Source of the DNA: Tridacna crocea
Lineage: Eukaryota; Mollusca; Bivalvia; Cardiida; Cardiidae
Direction of reading: 5' to 3'
Assembly (NCBI GenBank): GCA_943736015.1
Contig: OX031071.1
Coordinates: 560,501 to 624,500, forward strand
DNA length: 64,000 nt
Positions 1-10,081 of the stretch are shown one piece after another. Under the pieces are notes generated by a model. The model saw only the letters and a list, made by a program, of their open reading frames with translations, was not told where the DNA came from and searched no databases. Both the position numbers and the translations under genes were made by a program. The stretch's first letter is position 1, and each line of letters begins with the position of its first letter.

Positions 1-932
1 TGCCCATCTTTGCTTTTGTCTCACTGTTTTGATATTCTGTATAATTTTCCTTTTCTATTGAAACTATGTCTCTCTCATTTAAACTTCTCAGTGTACATAG
101 TTGTCTCTGGCTTTCTCCATTTGAACCAAGGCTTTAAATGTTGAGCACAAAATCCATATTATTTTCAGAGTAGATCAGGATCAGACTGTACAAATTGCAG
201 TTTGATCTTAAATTCTGTGCCTGCTTCTGTATAATATTTTCTGGCAAAAAAAACAACCTAGGAACTGCAATATTTTGTTATTTTGAACGTCTTTTTACAT
301 TTTGGGTTTGTAAAGGTTAGATTTTATCTGCTACAGTATACAGGAGGTCAAAGGTCAAATAGATCTTCAATATTCAGCTTCTAATGTATATAATATTGAT
401 CATACATGTGTGTTTTAGCTGATGTGTTGGATTGATATTAGAGTTCAGGGTTTAGCCCCTTTTCTCCTACAGATAATTTCTTACATACTGTAATAGACTA
501 CTTTCGAAAATATTGTAGAGAAAGGGGAAATATTAAAGAGCTATTTCTTCTTCAGCAGCTATCCTCAGAGAAGTTAAGTTTATATTTATTTAACCTGGAT
601 TCATGTTGATTATATACAGTATTTTACAATGATGTTTTCACAAATTGTCTGAGGAAAAATTAGTTCACATGGTTGAAATTTTGAATTTAAACTTTCAAGT
701 ATTTTTGGGATAACTGAATGTCGAAATTGTTTGGTACAGAACTTGTGTGAGCAAATTTGAAGGAAAAATGTTTTTATGGTTGAATGTAATTTACATTGTG
801 TCTACATTGCATTCCTTCTAAAGTCTAAATATACCAAATCATTGCAGCAAAAGGATAAATTATAGTATAAAGGTATGGAAATATACATAGGGGCACTTTC
901 AACATTTTTTTCACATCAGATAGAAAGTAGAC
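1..932. other. AT-rich unique sequence, no gene seen
   Basis: No open frame of note and no recognisable coding similarity. It holds a degenerate family 3 palindrome at about 171-214 (GATCAGACTGTAC ... GCAGTTTGATC) and the direct repeat described separately at 345-357. It may be intronic or intergenic. Confidence 0.5.
345..357. promoter_or_regulatory. DR1-type nuclear receptor half-site pair
   Basis: The sequence AGGTCA-A-AGGTCA is an exact direct repeat of the nuclear receptor half-site with 1 bp spacing, the consensus bound by RXR/HNF4/PPAR-type receptors. No gene start is visible next to it, and a 13 bp match in 64 kb could be chance. Function is not shown. Confidence 0.2.
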
Positions 933-1186
933 TTAAACTCTTTACCAAACAACAAAATTTTAGACATGTCCAAATTTAAAGCATTTGCAGATGACAAAAT
1001 ATATGTGGCTCAGAAATTGAAATTTATTTTGGGAAGGGTTGAAAATATTGTGGTAAAGGGAGAAAATGCTGGTTACCAGCATTTTCTTTCTCTAGTTACC
1101 AGCATTTTCTCTTTTTCCCTCAATGTTTTCAAAAGGCTTCTTTCTCAGGGTTGTTAAAAGTCGGGATTGTCTGGTAAAGAGCTAAA
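933..1186 (-). mobile_element. Family 1 TTAA hairpin MITE
   Basis: Starts TTAAACTCTTTACC and ends GGTAAAGAGCTAA. The arm with ACAAAATTTTAGAC and GCATTTGCAGATGAC (B arm) is on the left. The centre carries the GAGAAAATGCTGG / CCAGCATTTTCTC palindrome, here with a short internal duplication. It sits at the left edge of the ~160 bp satellite. Confidence 0.8.
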
Positions 1187-1881
1187 AGGGGAAAAAAACA
1201 TTGAGGTTAAAGGATATAGTTTCTTCTAAAAATAGGACTGATATTTAGCAAACATACATAATTACATTTTCAATAATTTCTGCTATATCAAATAAAAACT
1301 CAGGGAATCAAGTACATCAAGGTGAAAGGTTAAATTGCCAGTTCACATTGTACCTTTTATAGATTTAACTGTTGAATGGACTACTTGTATATGAAACATC
1401 TGGAATTATACTTTAGTGCAGTTTCAACAATAATTGCAAAATTGAATAAAAACATAACTTCCCAAATAAAATGCATGTAGATAAAAGGTAAAATTGGCTG
1501 TATGTTTTATAGATTGTTGTTTGGACTCCTTGTTTTTGAATCACAAGGAAACATACTTAAATACATTTTCAACAATAATTGTAATATCAAATAAATTTCT
1601 ACAATGATTGTATTGTCAAATAGAACTGAACTTAATGAATAACAAACATGTAGGCAGACATTTAAATTGTGAGTTTAGTTTGTGCCTTTGAAAGAAAAAA
1701 TCTGTTGCTTAGACTACTGACATATTTAGCTTCATTAGGAATCATACTTAAGTATACTTTCAACAATTATTGCTGAATCAGATAAAAACCTAACTTTGTA
1801 GATCCAACACATTTAGGAAAAAGGTTTAATTGCATATAAAACTCGACACCTTTTTGAAAATTTTGATACACTAAAAATTAT

Positions 1882-2107
1882 GCTTGATCCTTCACCACTC
1901 AATCCCGACTTTTACCAACCCTGAGAATGTAGACTTTTGAAAGCATTATGGGAAAAGGAGAAAATGTTGTAAACCAGCATTTTCTCCTTTCCCTTAATGT
2001 TTTCTATTCAAACACAAATTCTGTCATTTGAGCCAGGTATAATTTGCCATCCACATAAGCCTTCAACTTGGACAATTCTACAGTTTTGTTGTGTGGTTAA
2101 GAGTTTA
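1882..2107 (+). mobile_element. Family 1 TTAA hairpin MITE in satellite
   Basis: A arm (CACTCAATCCCGACTTTT) on the left, palindromic centre AGAAAATGTTG/CAGCATTTTCT, and a right end like TGTGGTTAAGAGTTTAA. It splits one unit of the ~160 bp array, so it is younger than the array. Confidence 0.75.
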
Positions 2108-2149
2108 AACATTTTCAACAATTACTGCATTTAAAGAAAAAAACTTATA

Positions 2150-2377
2150 TTAACCCTTTACCACACAATCCCAACTTTTGATGACCCCAAGAGACAAGCC
2201 TCTTGAAAAGACAGTGGGAAAAGGAGAAAATGCTGGATACCAGCATTTTTTTCTCTTCCCACAATGTTTTCTACTCGTCACAAAAGAAATTTTGATTTTT
2301 CAGTCACCTTTATTTTGTCATCTGTGACTGCTTTCAATTTGAACAAGCCTAAAATTTTGTTATGTGGTAAAGAGTTC
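2150..2377 (+). mobile_element. Family 1 TTAA hairpin MITE in satellite
   Basis: Starts TTAACCCTTTACCACACAAT. The centre GGAGAAAATGCTGGATACCAG pairs with the following arm, and the right end is TGGTAAAGAGTT(C). Second insertion in the same satellite stretch. Confidence 0.8.
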
Positions 2378-2766
2378 AGAGTTTAAATACCTGTAGGCAA
2401 AAGGTTAAATTGCCATTTATTTTTTTGCCTTTTTGTCAGTTGGAATGTTATCAGGACTACTTGTTTATGAAATACAATGAATAATATTTAAAGGTAATTT
2501 CATCAATTATTGCGATATCAAATAAAAACTTTGCCTTAAAAATAAGATACCTGTAGGTCAAAGGGTTAACTGTGCATTATAGTTTGATGCCTTTTATAGA
2601 TTAAACTGTTGTTTAGACTACTGGTGTATGAAATCCCAGGAATCATACTTTAGGGAAATTTCAACAATAATGCAATTTTACATAAAAACTTTAAAAATAA
2701 TAAAACACCTCTAGGCTAAAGGCTTAATTGCTCATAAAATTTGATGCCTCTTAAAGCTCTAAACAG

Positions 2767-2995
2767 TTAACCCATTACCACACAATCCCTACTTTTGAGG
2801 CCCCTGAGAAAGAAGCCTTAAGAAAACATTGTGGGAAAAGGAGAAAATGCTGGTAACCAGCATTTTCTCCTTTTCCCACAATGTTTTCTACCCTTCACAA
2901 AACAAATTTCAAATTTTTAGTCACTTTTATTTTGTCGTCTGCAAATGCTTTCAGTTTGGACCAGTCTAAAATATTGTCGTTTGGTAATGGGTTAA
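2767..2995 (+). mobile_element. Family 1 MITE, complete reference copy
   Basis: TTAA is intact at both outer ends (2767-2770 and 2992-2995), giving 229 bp overall. Terminal bases CCCATTACCA and TGGTAATGGG are inverted repeats. The two outer arms differ in sequence while the centre (about 2826-2890) is a near-perfect palindrome. TTAA duplication plus CCC ends is the signature of piggyBac-type elements. No transposase is present, so movement would have to be in trans. Confidence 0.85.
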
Positions 2996-3125
2996 AGTCC
3001 TGGTTTATGAAACAATAAAAATTATATTTAAGTTCAGTTTCAAGAATCAGTTCAATATTTTTCTCAAATTAAAAACTTAATTCTCTAAGTAAAATACATG
3101 TACATATAAGGTTTGCTACAGGTTA

Positions 3126-4142
3126 TATAAACATGTATATAGGACAGTGTGTTGACAAGTTTTCATGGGGATTTTGTTCTTTACTTTCATTATTGTAATG
3201 ATTTTTACCCTTACCTGTTACACAAGTCCCTATAGTCTCCACTGTGAAAGACTGCTGTAGAAAACCTTGTGACAGATGAGGACTTGACTTCAGTGATAGA
3301 TGGTTTCGGGAAACATTGTTACAAATAGAGAAATGGTTAAAACTATTTTCTCCATTTGTTTTTGTGTTTTGGCATAACTTTTTTTTCTGCTAATGTCTTT
3401 AGACTTGTCCAAAAACGAAGTGTATCATGGCTAAAGTTAACAGAAGTAATTGTTGTATAATTTTAGTTTTACTTGGCATTGAAATGAAAGGTCGTAAAGC
3501 ACTGTTCAAGATATCCTTGGCTCCAAATAGACTTGTATTTGCATGGTAGCACAAGTAAATGTTGGTTTTTGGAGAAAATAATTGCACTTTGAATCTGCAT
3601 TTAGAACTCTGTGTGTGGTTGTTTCTTGGTTAGACGGTTTCATAACTTTCAAACCCATAGACATACATTCTCTCTAGAAACATTGGTGTTCCATCATTAT
3701 CACTAAAGGACTTGAAACTTTACAAGAGTTCACTTGAAATACATGTTGTTTTGTGCAGTAAGAACACATCATTACAATCCCAGTGGGAATCAACTGCTCA
3801 TACACAAACTTGGTTGAAGAGTCATTCAAGGGGAATAATTCACTAAAAGTCTTGTCTGGACTGAGTTACCTCCCTTGGCACTGGTGAGTGGTCATGGGTG
3901 CTCTTCTGGTTTCCTTGTATTTTATTGTGTTAAAAAAAAAATGTTTGAATAAAATCAAGAACTCAGAGTAATCTCCTGTAGCGTTTTATTATTCAATTCC
4001 CACTTACCTGCCCCTCCCCTCCTGGTTGACCAAGTTTGCTGATCGATATCCACATTCAGAAATAATCAAGTTAACTTGTTACCTCCTGAGACAAACTTGC
4101 AGCAGACAACAGTTTCATCAAAAACTAAATGAATACAAGTAA
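3126..4142. other. Unique sequence, no gene seen
   Basis: No convincing coding segment. AATAAA at 3948-3953, after a T-rich/GT-containing stretch, could belong to a plus-strand 3' UTR, but no upstream exon is recognised. Confidence 0.35.
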
Positions 4143-4412
4143 AAACATTGTAGCAAAAGGAGAAATGCTCTAACTTTTCACCACACAGTCCAATATTTTA
4201 AAGACTTCAAAAGCATTGTGGAAAAAGAAGAAATGCCGACAAGCATTTTCTCCATTTTCCACAATGTTTTCTACTCTGATACACAACTGTCTTACTCGAG
4301 AGTCACATTTAATTTGTTGTCTGCAAATGCTTTCAACTTGGAAAAGTCTCAATTTTGTTGTTTGGTAAAGAGTTAAGAACAATTTCTCCATTCGCTACAA
4401 TGTTTTCAACTG
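4143..4412. mobile_element. Family 1 hairpin core split by another copy
   Basis: ACATTGTAGCAAAAGGAGAAA at the left and TTTCTCCATTCGCTACAATG at the right are the two arms of one family 1 hairpin. Between them lies a second family 1 copy at 4170-4376. The arms share the changed block TAGC/GCTA, so pairing is kept. Confidence 0.65.
4170..4376 (+). mobile_element. Family 1 MITE nested in another family 1
   Basis: A arm left (CACCACACAGTCC), B arm right (TCTGCAAATGCTTTCAACTTGG), ending TTGGTAAAGAGTTAA. It lies inside the hairpin loop of the copy at 4143-4412. Confidence 0.7.
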
Positions 4413-4599
4413 TTGTCCGCTGTAAGAAACGATTAGTCTACAGAAGGTAACATAGTTCTTTCTTACTTTATATCAAAGTTGACAAGACCACAAAATATTA
4501 TGTATGAAGAAGATATTTCTCATGCTAAGGCATGAGCAATAGAATCTTTTCACATAGTAATTTACAGTCGATTAAACACTGTGGAAAAAGTATAAGTTG

Positions 4600-4824
4600 G
4601 TAATACTTCAGTGCTCAACCATATGACAAAATTGTAGACATGTTACAATTTGCATGACAAATCATATGCTGCTCACATGATGGGATTTCTCTCAGAAAAA
4701 ATACAAAACATTGTGGGAAAAGGAGAAAATGCTGGTTATCAGCATTTTCTCCTTTTCCCACAATGTTTTCAGAAGCATTATCTGTCAAGGTTGATAAAAC
4801 TGGGAATGTGTGGTACAAGGTTAA
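4600..4824 (-). mobile_element. Family 1 MITE with perfect core hairpin
   Basis: B arm left (GACAAAATTGTAGAC), A arm right ending GTGTGGTACAAGGTTAA. The core at about 4706-4771 (CATTGTGGGAAAAGGAG ... CTCCTTTTCCCACAATG) is a perfect inverted repeat. Confidence 0.75.
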
Positions 4825-4989
4825 GCATGAACCACAAATGTTTTATACAGTGTATTGTAACAATCTTGTCAACTTTGACATAAAGATCAGATAGAAGTTA
4901 ACTTGGCTATTTTTCCAATCATTGAACTTCTTAAAACATTGTAAGACACGGACTCCTGCAAACAAATGGCACAAATTGCTCCAGACCAG

Positions 4990-5067
4990 CTTGAAATACA
5001 TGGTGGTAAGAGGAGAAACTGCTGATAATAAACAGTTTCTTCTTTTGCCACTATATTTTCAGGTGTA
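4990..5067. repeat. Diverged family 1 hairpin core
   Basis: GTGGTAAGAGGAGAAACTG pairs with CAGTTTCTTCTTTTGCCAC. The three non-Watson-Crick positions are all G-T (G-U in RNA) pairs. Outer arms are not recognisable. Confidence 0.6.
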
Positions 5068-5823
5068 TTCCTGTACGTAAAGCTTTACACTTGCAAGTTA
5101 TCCATATTTCACCAGAATGTTTTTATAGTCACCGCCATATTGTTACAGGGTCATGTGTTAACATTTTGACTGCTGTATACCACCCGGGGTTACCCGATTT
5201 AGCACACTCGGAGGGTTGGGGAACTCGGAGGTAAACAAAGACAGTCACGCTAGACTAGGGTCCATGTTTATCCTGATTTATCTTTAAAAGACAAACCTTT
5301 TTGAATATTAAATAAACGTACATGTTAAGTTTAGAAGCCAAATGATCTATAACCGTTTTTGGTGTTAGCTTACAGGCCATCTAACAATGAAAAAATTCAT
5401 CTAAACTGGAAATTTTACTGTTTTGAAAATCAATTTCAACTCTAACCGTCTCGTTGTAGGTTAAGGGGTGATTTGTCGCAATACCTCTATTGGTGTCTTA
5501 AATTATAGGGTCTCTTTTTAGGATCTAACACATTTTCAGTCTCCAGTATGTAAAAAATCATGTGTTTTAAACCAGATGAAAGTGGGAGGTATCAAATTTT
5601 TGGGTGTGGTAAATCTCGGAGGTATAATATTGTTAACTCGGAGCATCATCATATTCATGATATGGGTGAACTCATGGGATTTATATACTGCAGAATGTGC
5701 TCGTTTGTCTCTGAACCTTACCAGGCTTTAATTCTACGAAATAGTGTCCTGTTTATTATAAGCCTCTGAAAATATATCATGTAATACAACCTTTAAGCAA
5801 ATATCTCGTCAAGGTAGCGTATG

Positions 5824-6053
5824 AGTTAACATTATTCCAAACAACAAATTTTAGAATCGTCCAAACTGAACAAGTTTGCAGACGATAATTTAAACTAGAT
5901 GAATATGACGGAACGTTCTCCAAACGGATAGAATACACTTGGGGAAAAGGACAAGTTGCTTGTTACGAGCAATTTCCCCTATTCTTACGGTGTTTTCAAA
6001 ATGTTCGTACTACAGACACATAAAAAGAAGGGTTTGTTTGGGAAGTGTTACAT
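5824..6053 (-). mobile_element. Family 1 MITE, diverged
   Basis: GTTAACATTATTCCAAAC at the left, then the B-arm words TTAGAATCGTCCAAACTG and TTTGCAGACGATAA. The core GGGGAAAAGGACAAGTTGCTT is imperfect. Ends near TGTTTGGGAAGTGTTA. Confidence 0.6.
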
Positions 6054-6114
6054 CAAAAAAATTGTTAGATAAAATAGCCATTTTTGTCAGCGGGTGAAAC
6101 ATTTACTTGTACAG

Positions 6115-6272
6115 CACAATCCCAAGTTTTAACGACCCTTAGAAGTTTTTACAAACATTGTAGGAATGGGAGGAAATGCTGGTAAGCAGCATTTTCTCCT
6201 TTTCCAACGATGTTTTCTAATCTATCAAACGCTGTTATTTGAGCCATGTTTAAATTTTTGTCTGCAAATGAC
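6115..6272 (+). mobile_element. Family 1 MITE, degenerate
   Basis: A-arm words CACAATCCCAAGTTTTAACG, core GAAATGCTGGTAAGCAGCATTT, then the B-arm words TGAGCCATGTTTAAATTTTT and GTCTGCAAATGAC. The outer right end is lost. A further left-arm scrap lies at about 6425-6490. Confidence 0.55.
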
Positions 6273-6794
6273 TTCTTTTAGTATAATTTATTAGCATTTA
6301 ATGCGATTTAAACAGCTTGGGTCATACCAGTGACCAGTACTGACACAACTTTCTTTCCAAACAAGGCATCAAAGGTAAAAGGCAATAAATCACAGAAAAG
6401 GAAGTTTGCTGAACAGGGTATTTTTGCCACACAATGAAGACTTAACGACCCTCTAGTGAGGCCTTCTGAAAACATTGTTGAAAAAGTTGTTGTTTCTACT
6501 TCAGCTGTTGCTGTTCATGATTTTGGACATTCTAACAAGTTTCCTTTAAGTCATGCACTGAATAACAATTAATATGGCATAAATGACAAGTGGATCAGAA
6601 AGAAGACCATGCTGGAAATTTAAACCAGCGACCCTGATTTCAAGTTTTTGAGCTACCAACTCCGTTAAAGGGATCGGCAAAACTTTTATCAAGCATATTA
6701 TTTGGCCTACAAGGATTTTGAGATGTAAAACCTCAAAATTATACTAAAACTGGTTTTCAGTACTCTAAGATGCCTTTCAACAATTGCACTATTG

Positions 6795-6910
6795 TCACAG
6801 ATTAATAAGATAGAAAACATTGCTTAGATGCACTCTCTCCATTTCCACAAGTGTCTTTAAAGCCCTCTTCCACAGAGTCATAAAAACTTGGGATTGTTTT
6901 GGAAAGGGAT
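6795..6910 (-). mobile_element. Family 1 MITE, right half
   Basis: AAAACATTGC..., a broken core, and then AAAACTTGGGATTGTTTTGG as the A arm reversed. Confidence 0.45.
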
Positions 6911-6973
6911 CATTTATTCAAGTTCTTGTTTTCTGCTTGTGCTCCTGTATATCTGTTTAAGCCACAAATAAAC

Positions 6974-7238
6974 GAGCCGTGCTTTGGCAAAAGGGGATTT
7001 CTTGCATCCTCATGATGGATAAAACCAAGCAAGACATAAATGATTATTGGTCCATAATAACCTATTCTTTTAACAATCCGCTTCGTTTTTGTGTAGACCG
7101 ATCCTTCGATGTACAGAAAATTGACCTATGGCGAAAAGTTTCAGCCCAGGTCTGCCTGTGCAGGCTGCACAGGCTGACCGTCTGCACAGGCTGACCTATG
7201 TCTATACTATTTGCAGATCGATTAAGGCACCCTTTTAC
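6974..7238. mobile_element. Family 2 palindromic MITE
   Basis: Left end GAGCCGTGCTTTGGCAAAAG and right end ATTAAGGCACCCTTTT are inverted. The interior holds the family words TTGACCTATGGCGAAAAGTTT and GTCTGCCTGTGCAG...CTGCACAGGCTGAC with a local duplication of the core hairpin. Confidence 0.65.
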
Positions 7239-7383
7239 TTTTTTAGATTTTTACAGTCAAGTATAAAGGAAACCTGTGCAAAGAAAATAATACATATAAG
7301 ATCTGTAGCTGGCAAAAACCCGCTGCCTTCAGCACGTCAGCGCTTTGGTTTTCTGTCACTCTAGGGTTACCTTTGGATTATGG

Positions 7384-7520
7384 AAATTTCCCCTTTCAAA
7401 AGCATATTTTTATCCTGCTGGAAACTACTTTCAATTTTCGAAATGTGCTTATATTGTCGTCTGCAAGTGCTTTCAATTTGGACCTGTGCAAAATTTTGGC
7501 GTTTGGTAAAGAGTTAAGGA
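7384..7520 (+). mobile_element. Family 1 MITE, right half
   Basis: The B arm only: GTCGTCTGCAAGTGCTTTCA, CAAAATTTTGGCGTTTGGTA and AAGAGTTAA. Confidence 0.55.
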
Positions 7521-7866
7521 AACATTTCCACACTATATAGTTATATACTGTAGTACTATGGCTAGTCGATTGATTTTTTTGTAATTGAGTATATGATCAA
7601 TGCAGATGCAAATCTATCGTTTGCCATCTATAAAGGAAATGTACAGTATGTTAAATACCATAATCGTCCGTGCTCATTATCCACTTTTCTGGCTTTTTTT
7701 TCCTGTTTTTTCTCTCTCATGTATTGTTATGGCAATTTTTTAAGTGACCTATTAGATGTCAAATATGTATTTGTATGTACGAAATGCATGTGTATTCATA
7801 AGTATTCAATAAATTCTTCTCTTCATGAAAATCTTAGCTAACTAGACGGTTGTTCAGGAAAAACAT

Positions 7867-8218
7867 GTCGAGCCCGCGTGACCTTGACCTTGGGCCTACG
7901 TTAAAAAAAAATGTTTCAAATGGCACGTCATGGACACTCATGATGGAGAACAATTGTGCAAATTTATACAGAATCCCATTCAAAATTGTATCAGTTATGG
8001 TACGGACAAAAAATTGACCTTCAAGTTTGACCTTGGGCCTACCTGTACGAATGTTTCAAATATCACATCTACATGTGATGGAGAACAATTATGTCAAATT
8101 ATTTTGAAATCCATCCACAATAGTCGAAGTTATGGTTTGGACGGATGGTCGCACGCACCCACATTCACCCAACTGCGATTGTGACATCTATGTCTCGCTC
8201 ACTGCAAGCGGGCTCGAC
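7867..8218. mobile_element. Pearl/HINE-like element with two core repeats
   Basis: Bounded by GTCGAGCCCGC and GCGGGCTCGAC. Two diverged core units share TGACCTTGGGCCTAC, ATGTTTCAAAT, ACATG/CTCATGATGGAGAACAAT and ATTNGAAGTTATGG. The end carries GGACGGATGG and CTCGCTCACTGCAAGCG. This layout (subterminal inverted sequence, tandem core, terminal stem) is that of pearl elements and Helitron-like HINEs of molluscs. No coding capacity. Confidence 0.6.
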
Positions 8219-8695
8219 AAAAATTGTTGTGGCTGAAAAATCGTTTTGTAAGAAGCTTCAACCTATGTTTTGGTACTCACTATAATCGTCTCGTCAAGAT
8301 TATTTTAATGGGTACCAATAACACAGGATTTGGTTGAATCTCGTGTAAAATCTTATCAATGGAAACCAGATTTGTACCTCTTACTAGGACAAACTAGTAC
8401 AAATATATACATTACAATAAGACGTCTATGCAATATACAACGATTTTACAGCTCTAAAAGTGACAAATTTTCAGTTGACTTTTATTCACAAATGAAGTTT
8501 TAGCGTGTAGGCTAGAACACCATCTGCGAGTGGTTCTAACAAGTAAACAAAGCCGCAATTAAGAGCTAAAATATGAAATAGTAATGTACATTCCAGTTTA
8601 ATAAATGTGGGATGCGAGCCTGTCTACATACAAAAGACGAATTATCCTGTTGGTTACTCATCTACTTTCATTGCATACATTGAAAACTTACCTCC

Positions 8696-8733
8696 CCTTA
8701 ATACCTACCTCTGCCTACCTACCTACCTACCTT
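8696..8733. repeat. (CCTA)n microsatellite
   Basis: CCTACCT/CTACCTACCTACC tract. Confidence 0.8.
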
Positions 8734-9537
8734 CCGACACATTCATATAATCTGACATTAACATTTTCGAAAACAATCAGCTCTTCGAAAAGTTAAAACC
8801 TCCGACTTCCCAAACCCATACCTCCGAGTTCACAAAATTACATTTAGAAATTACTCCGAGAATTCCCGGATCAAATTTTGTGATACGTCGTTAATTTTTT
8901 TATGCATATAGAGTTTATCCTTATACATGAGTGTACCGTGACACCCAAGATCTGTAGTAGAATAACTGAATCTTTATTTAAAGATGGCAGATTGTTGCTA
9001 AAATGGTATATTCGTTCAAAATTAAACAGTGAATACGAACAATCTCGCTGCGTTAACATAATTCCGAGTTTAAAATAGTATATTATCTTTAAATGATCAC
9101 ATAATAAGAAAAGATGTTCATAAACTGTTTCATTATTATGTTGGCCAATAACCTACAACACTAATAATATCCGATGTTGCTTTAACGTCATATTATAAAT
9201 GATATAATTCAGACCCTGGTCTACCGTGACTATCTTTGTTTACCTCCGAGTTCCCGGACCCTCCGAGTGTGCTAAATCAGGTAACCCCGGGTGTATACAT
9301 GAAACCAACAACTTAAAGTTCATAGGAAGGTCCCCAAATCATAGCAATGTTAGGGTCGCTTTGGTCTAAATACACCAAAAAATATTGGAAAATGAAGATC
9401 AGTGATCAGAATGCATATTTTTTGCAGTATAATCTTAATCTGCAAAAAACACAAAAGCACTTTTGGTTTCGCTCAGTTTGCAAACAGTTCAGTCTTTGCA
9501 GGCTCTTTTCAGGCTTTATGATGTGCTTTATTGGACA

Positions 9538-9598
9538 GTGTAGATCAGATCAGATTGTTCATAACATGCAGTCTGATCTTGGTCTACACTGTAAACTT
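9538..9598. repeat. Family 3 palindrome
   Basis: GTGTAGATCAGATCAGATTG ... CATGCAGTCTGATCTTGG ... CTACACTG, a ~60 bp inverted repeat. Confidence 0.65.
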
Positions 9599-9675
9599 TT
9601 GGTTTTCTTCTAGTCAAAGAACACATGAAACACAATATATGGGCAGTTTCCTATGACTTAAGTTGTAATTTTATC

Positions 9676-10081
9676 TAACCCTTTACCAAACAAATCAGTA
9701 GTTCACCCTACAGGGTAAGAAAGCTACAGTAAAACAATGGGAGAAAAGGAGAAAATACTGGTTATCATTATTTTCTTCTTTTCCGACATTGTCTACAAGT
9801 TTATAAACACATGCTCTCATATCAGCCAAATTGGTCATCTGCAAATGCTTTAACCCTTGGAGCTCTGAGTATAATTTGTACTTATCTAGTGTATGTCAAG
9901 ATCAGACTGCACAAAACATGCAGTCTGATCTTAGACCTACCAAGTACCCTTCTTCAAATTACACTGTTGCCAAAACAATGTCAGAAATAAACTATTTTGA
10001 CCTTTTTCCACAAAATAAGCAAGTTCACACAGTTATTTTACCACTCTAAGGGTTAAAAAACTGTCATCAGGTAATGGGTTA
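9676..10081 (+). mobile_element. Family 1 MITE split by a second TTAA element
   Basis: Left: TAACCCTTTACCAAACAAAT and core GAGAAAATACTGGTTATCA. The B arm stops at TCTGCAAATGCTT (9849) and resumes at AAAAACTGTCATCAGGTAA (10056) to the right end ATGGGTTA. The gap is the element at 9850-10056. Confidence 0.65.
9850..10056. mobile_element. 207 bp TTAA MITE nested in family 1
   Basis: TTAA flanks both ends. Inverted ends are TTAACCCTTGGAG and CTCTAAGGGTTAA. The interior holds a family 3 palindrome (9900-9945: GATCAGACTGCACAAAACAT, GCAGTCTGATC). This is a second TTAA/CCC family, distinct from family 1, landing in a TTAA of a family 1 copy. Confidence 0.7.

Larger units (their letters stand above)
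1187..3125. repeat. Diverged ~160 bp satellite array
   Basis: A segment containing AGGNAAAAGGTTAAATTGC, then CCTTTTATAGATT, a run like GACTACTTGTATATGAAA and TTTCAACAATAATTGC recurs near 1312, 1474, 1647, 1807, 2391, 2550, 2704 and 3090. Spacing is 154-173 bp once three inserted family 1 MITEs are subtracted. Units are clearly diverged, so the array is old. Confidence 0.75.
5181..9293. mobile_element. 4.1 kb DNA element with ~86 bp inverted ends
   Basis: The left end (5181 onward: CACCCGGGGTTACCCGATTT, AGCACACTCGGAGGGT, CTCGGAGGTAAACAAAGA) is matched in reverse complement at the right end (about 9208-9293) with a few mismatches. TATAC lies directly outside both ends (5176-5180 and 9294-9298), a probable 5 bp target duplication. 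Inside, further GGAGGTA / TACCTCC motifs near 5585-5645 and 8795-8865 extend the symmetry. No transposase is visible; the interior is filled with MITEs. The superfamily is not assigned. Confidence 0.7.

Noticed and set aside
7119..7200. Standalone RNA hairpin gene in CTGCACAGGCTGACC repeats
   Set aside because: It is the core of a family 2 MITE with a local duplication; the same stem recurs in other copies.
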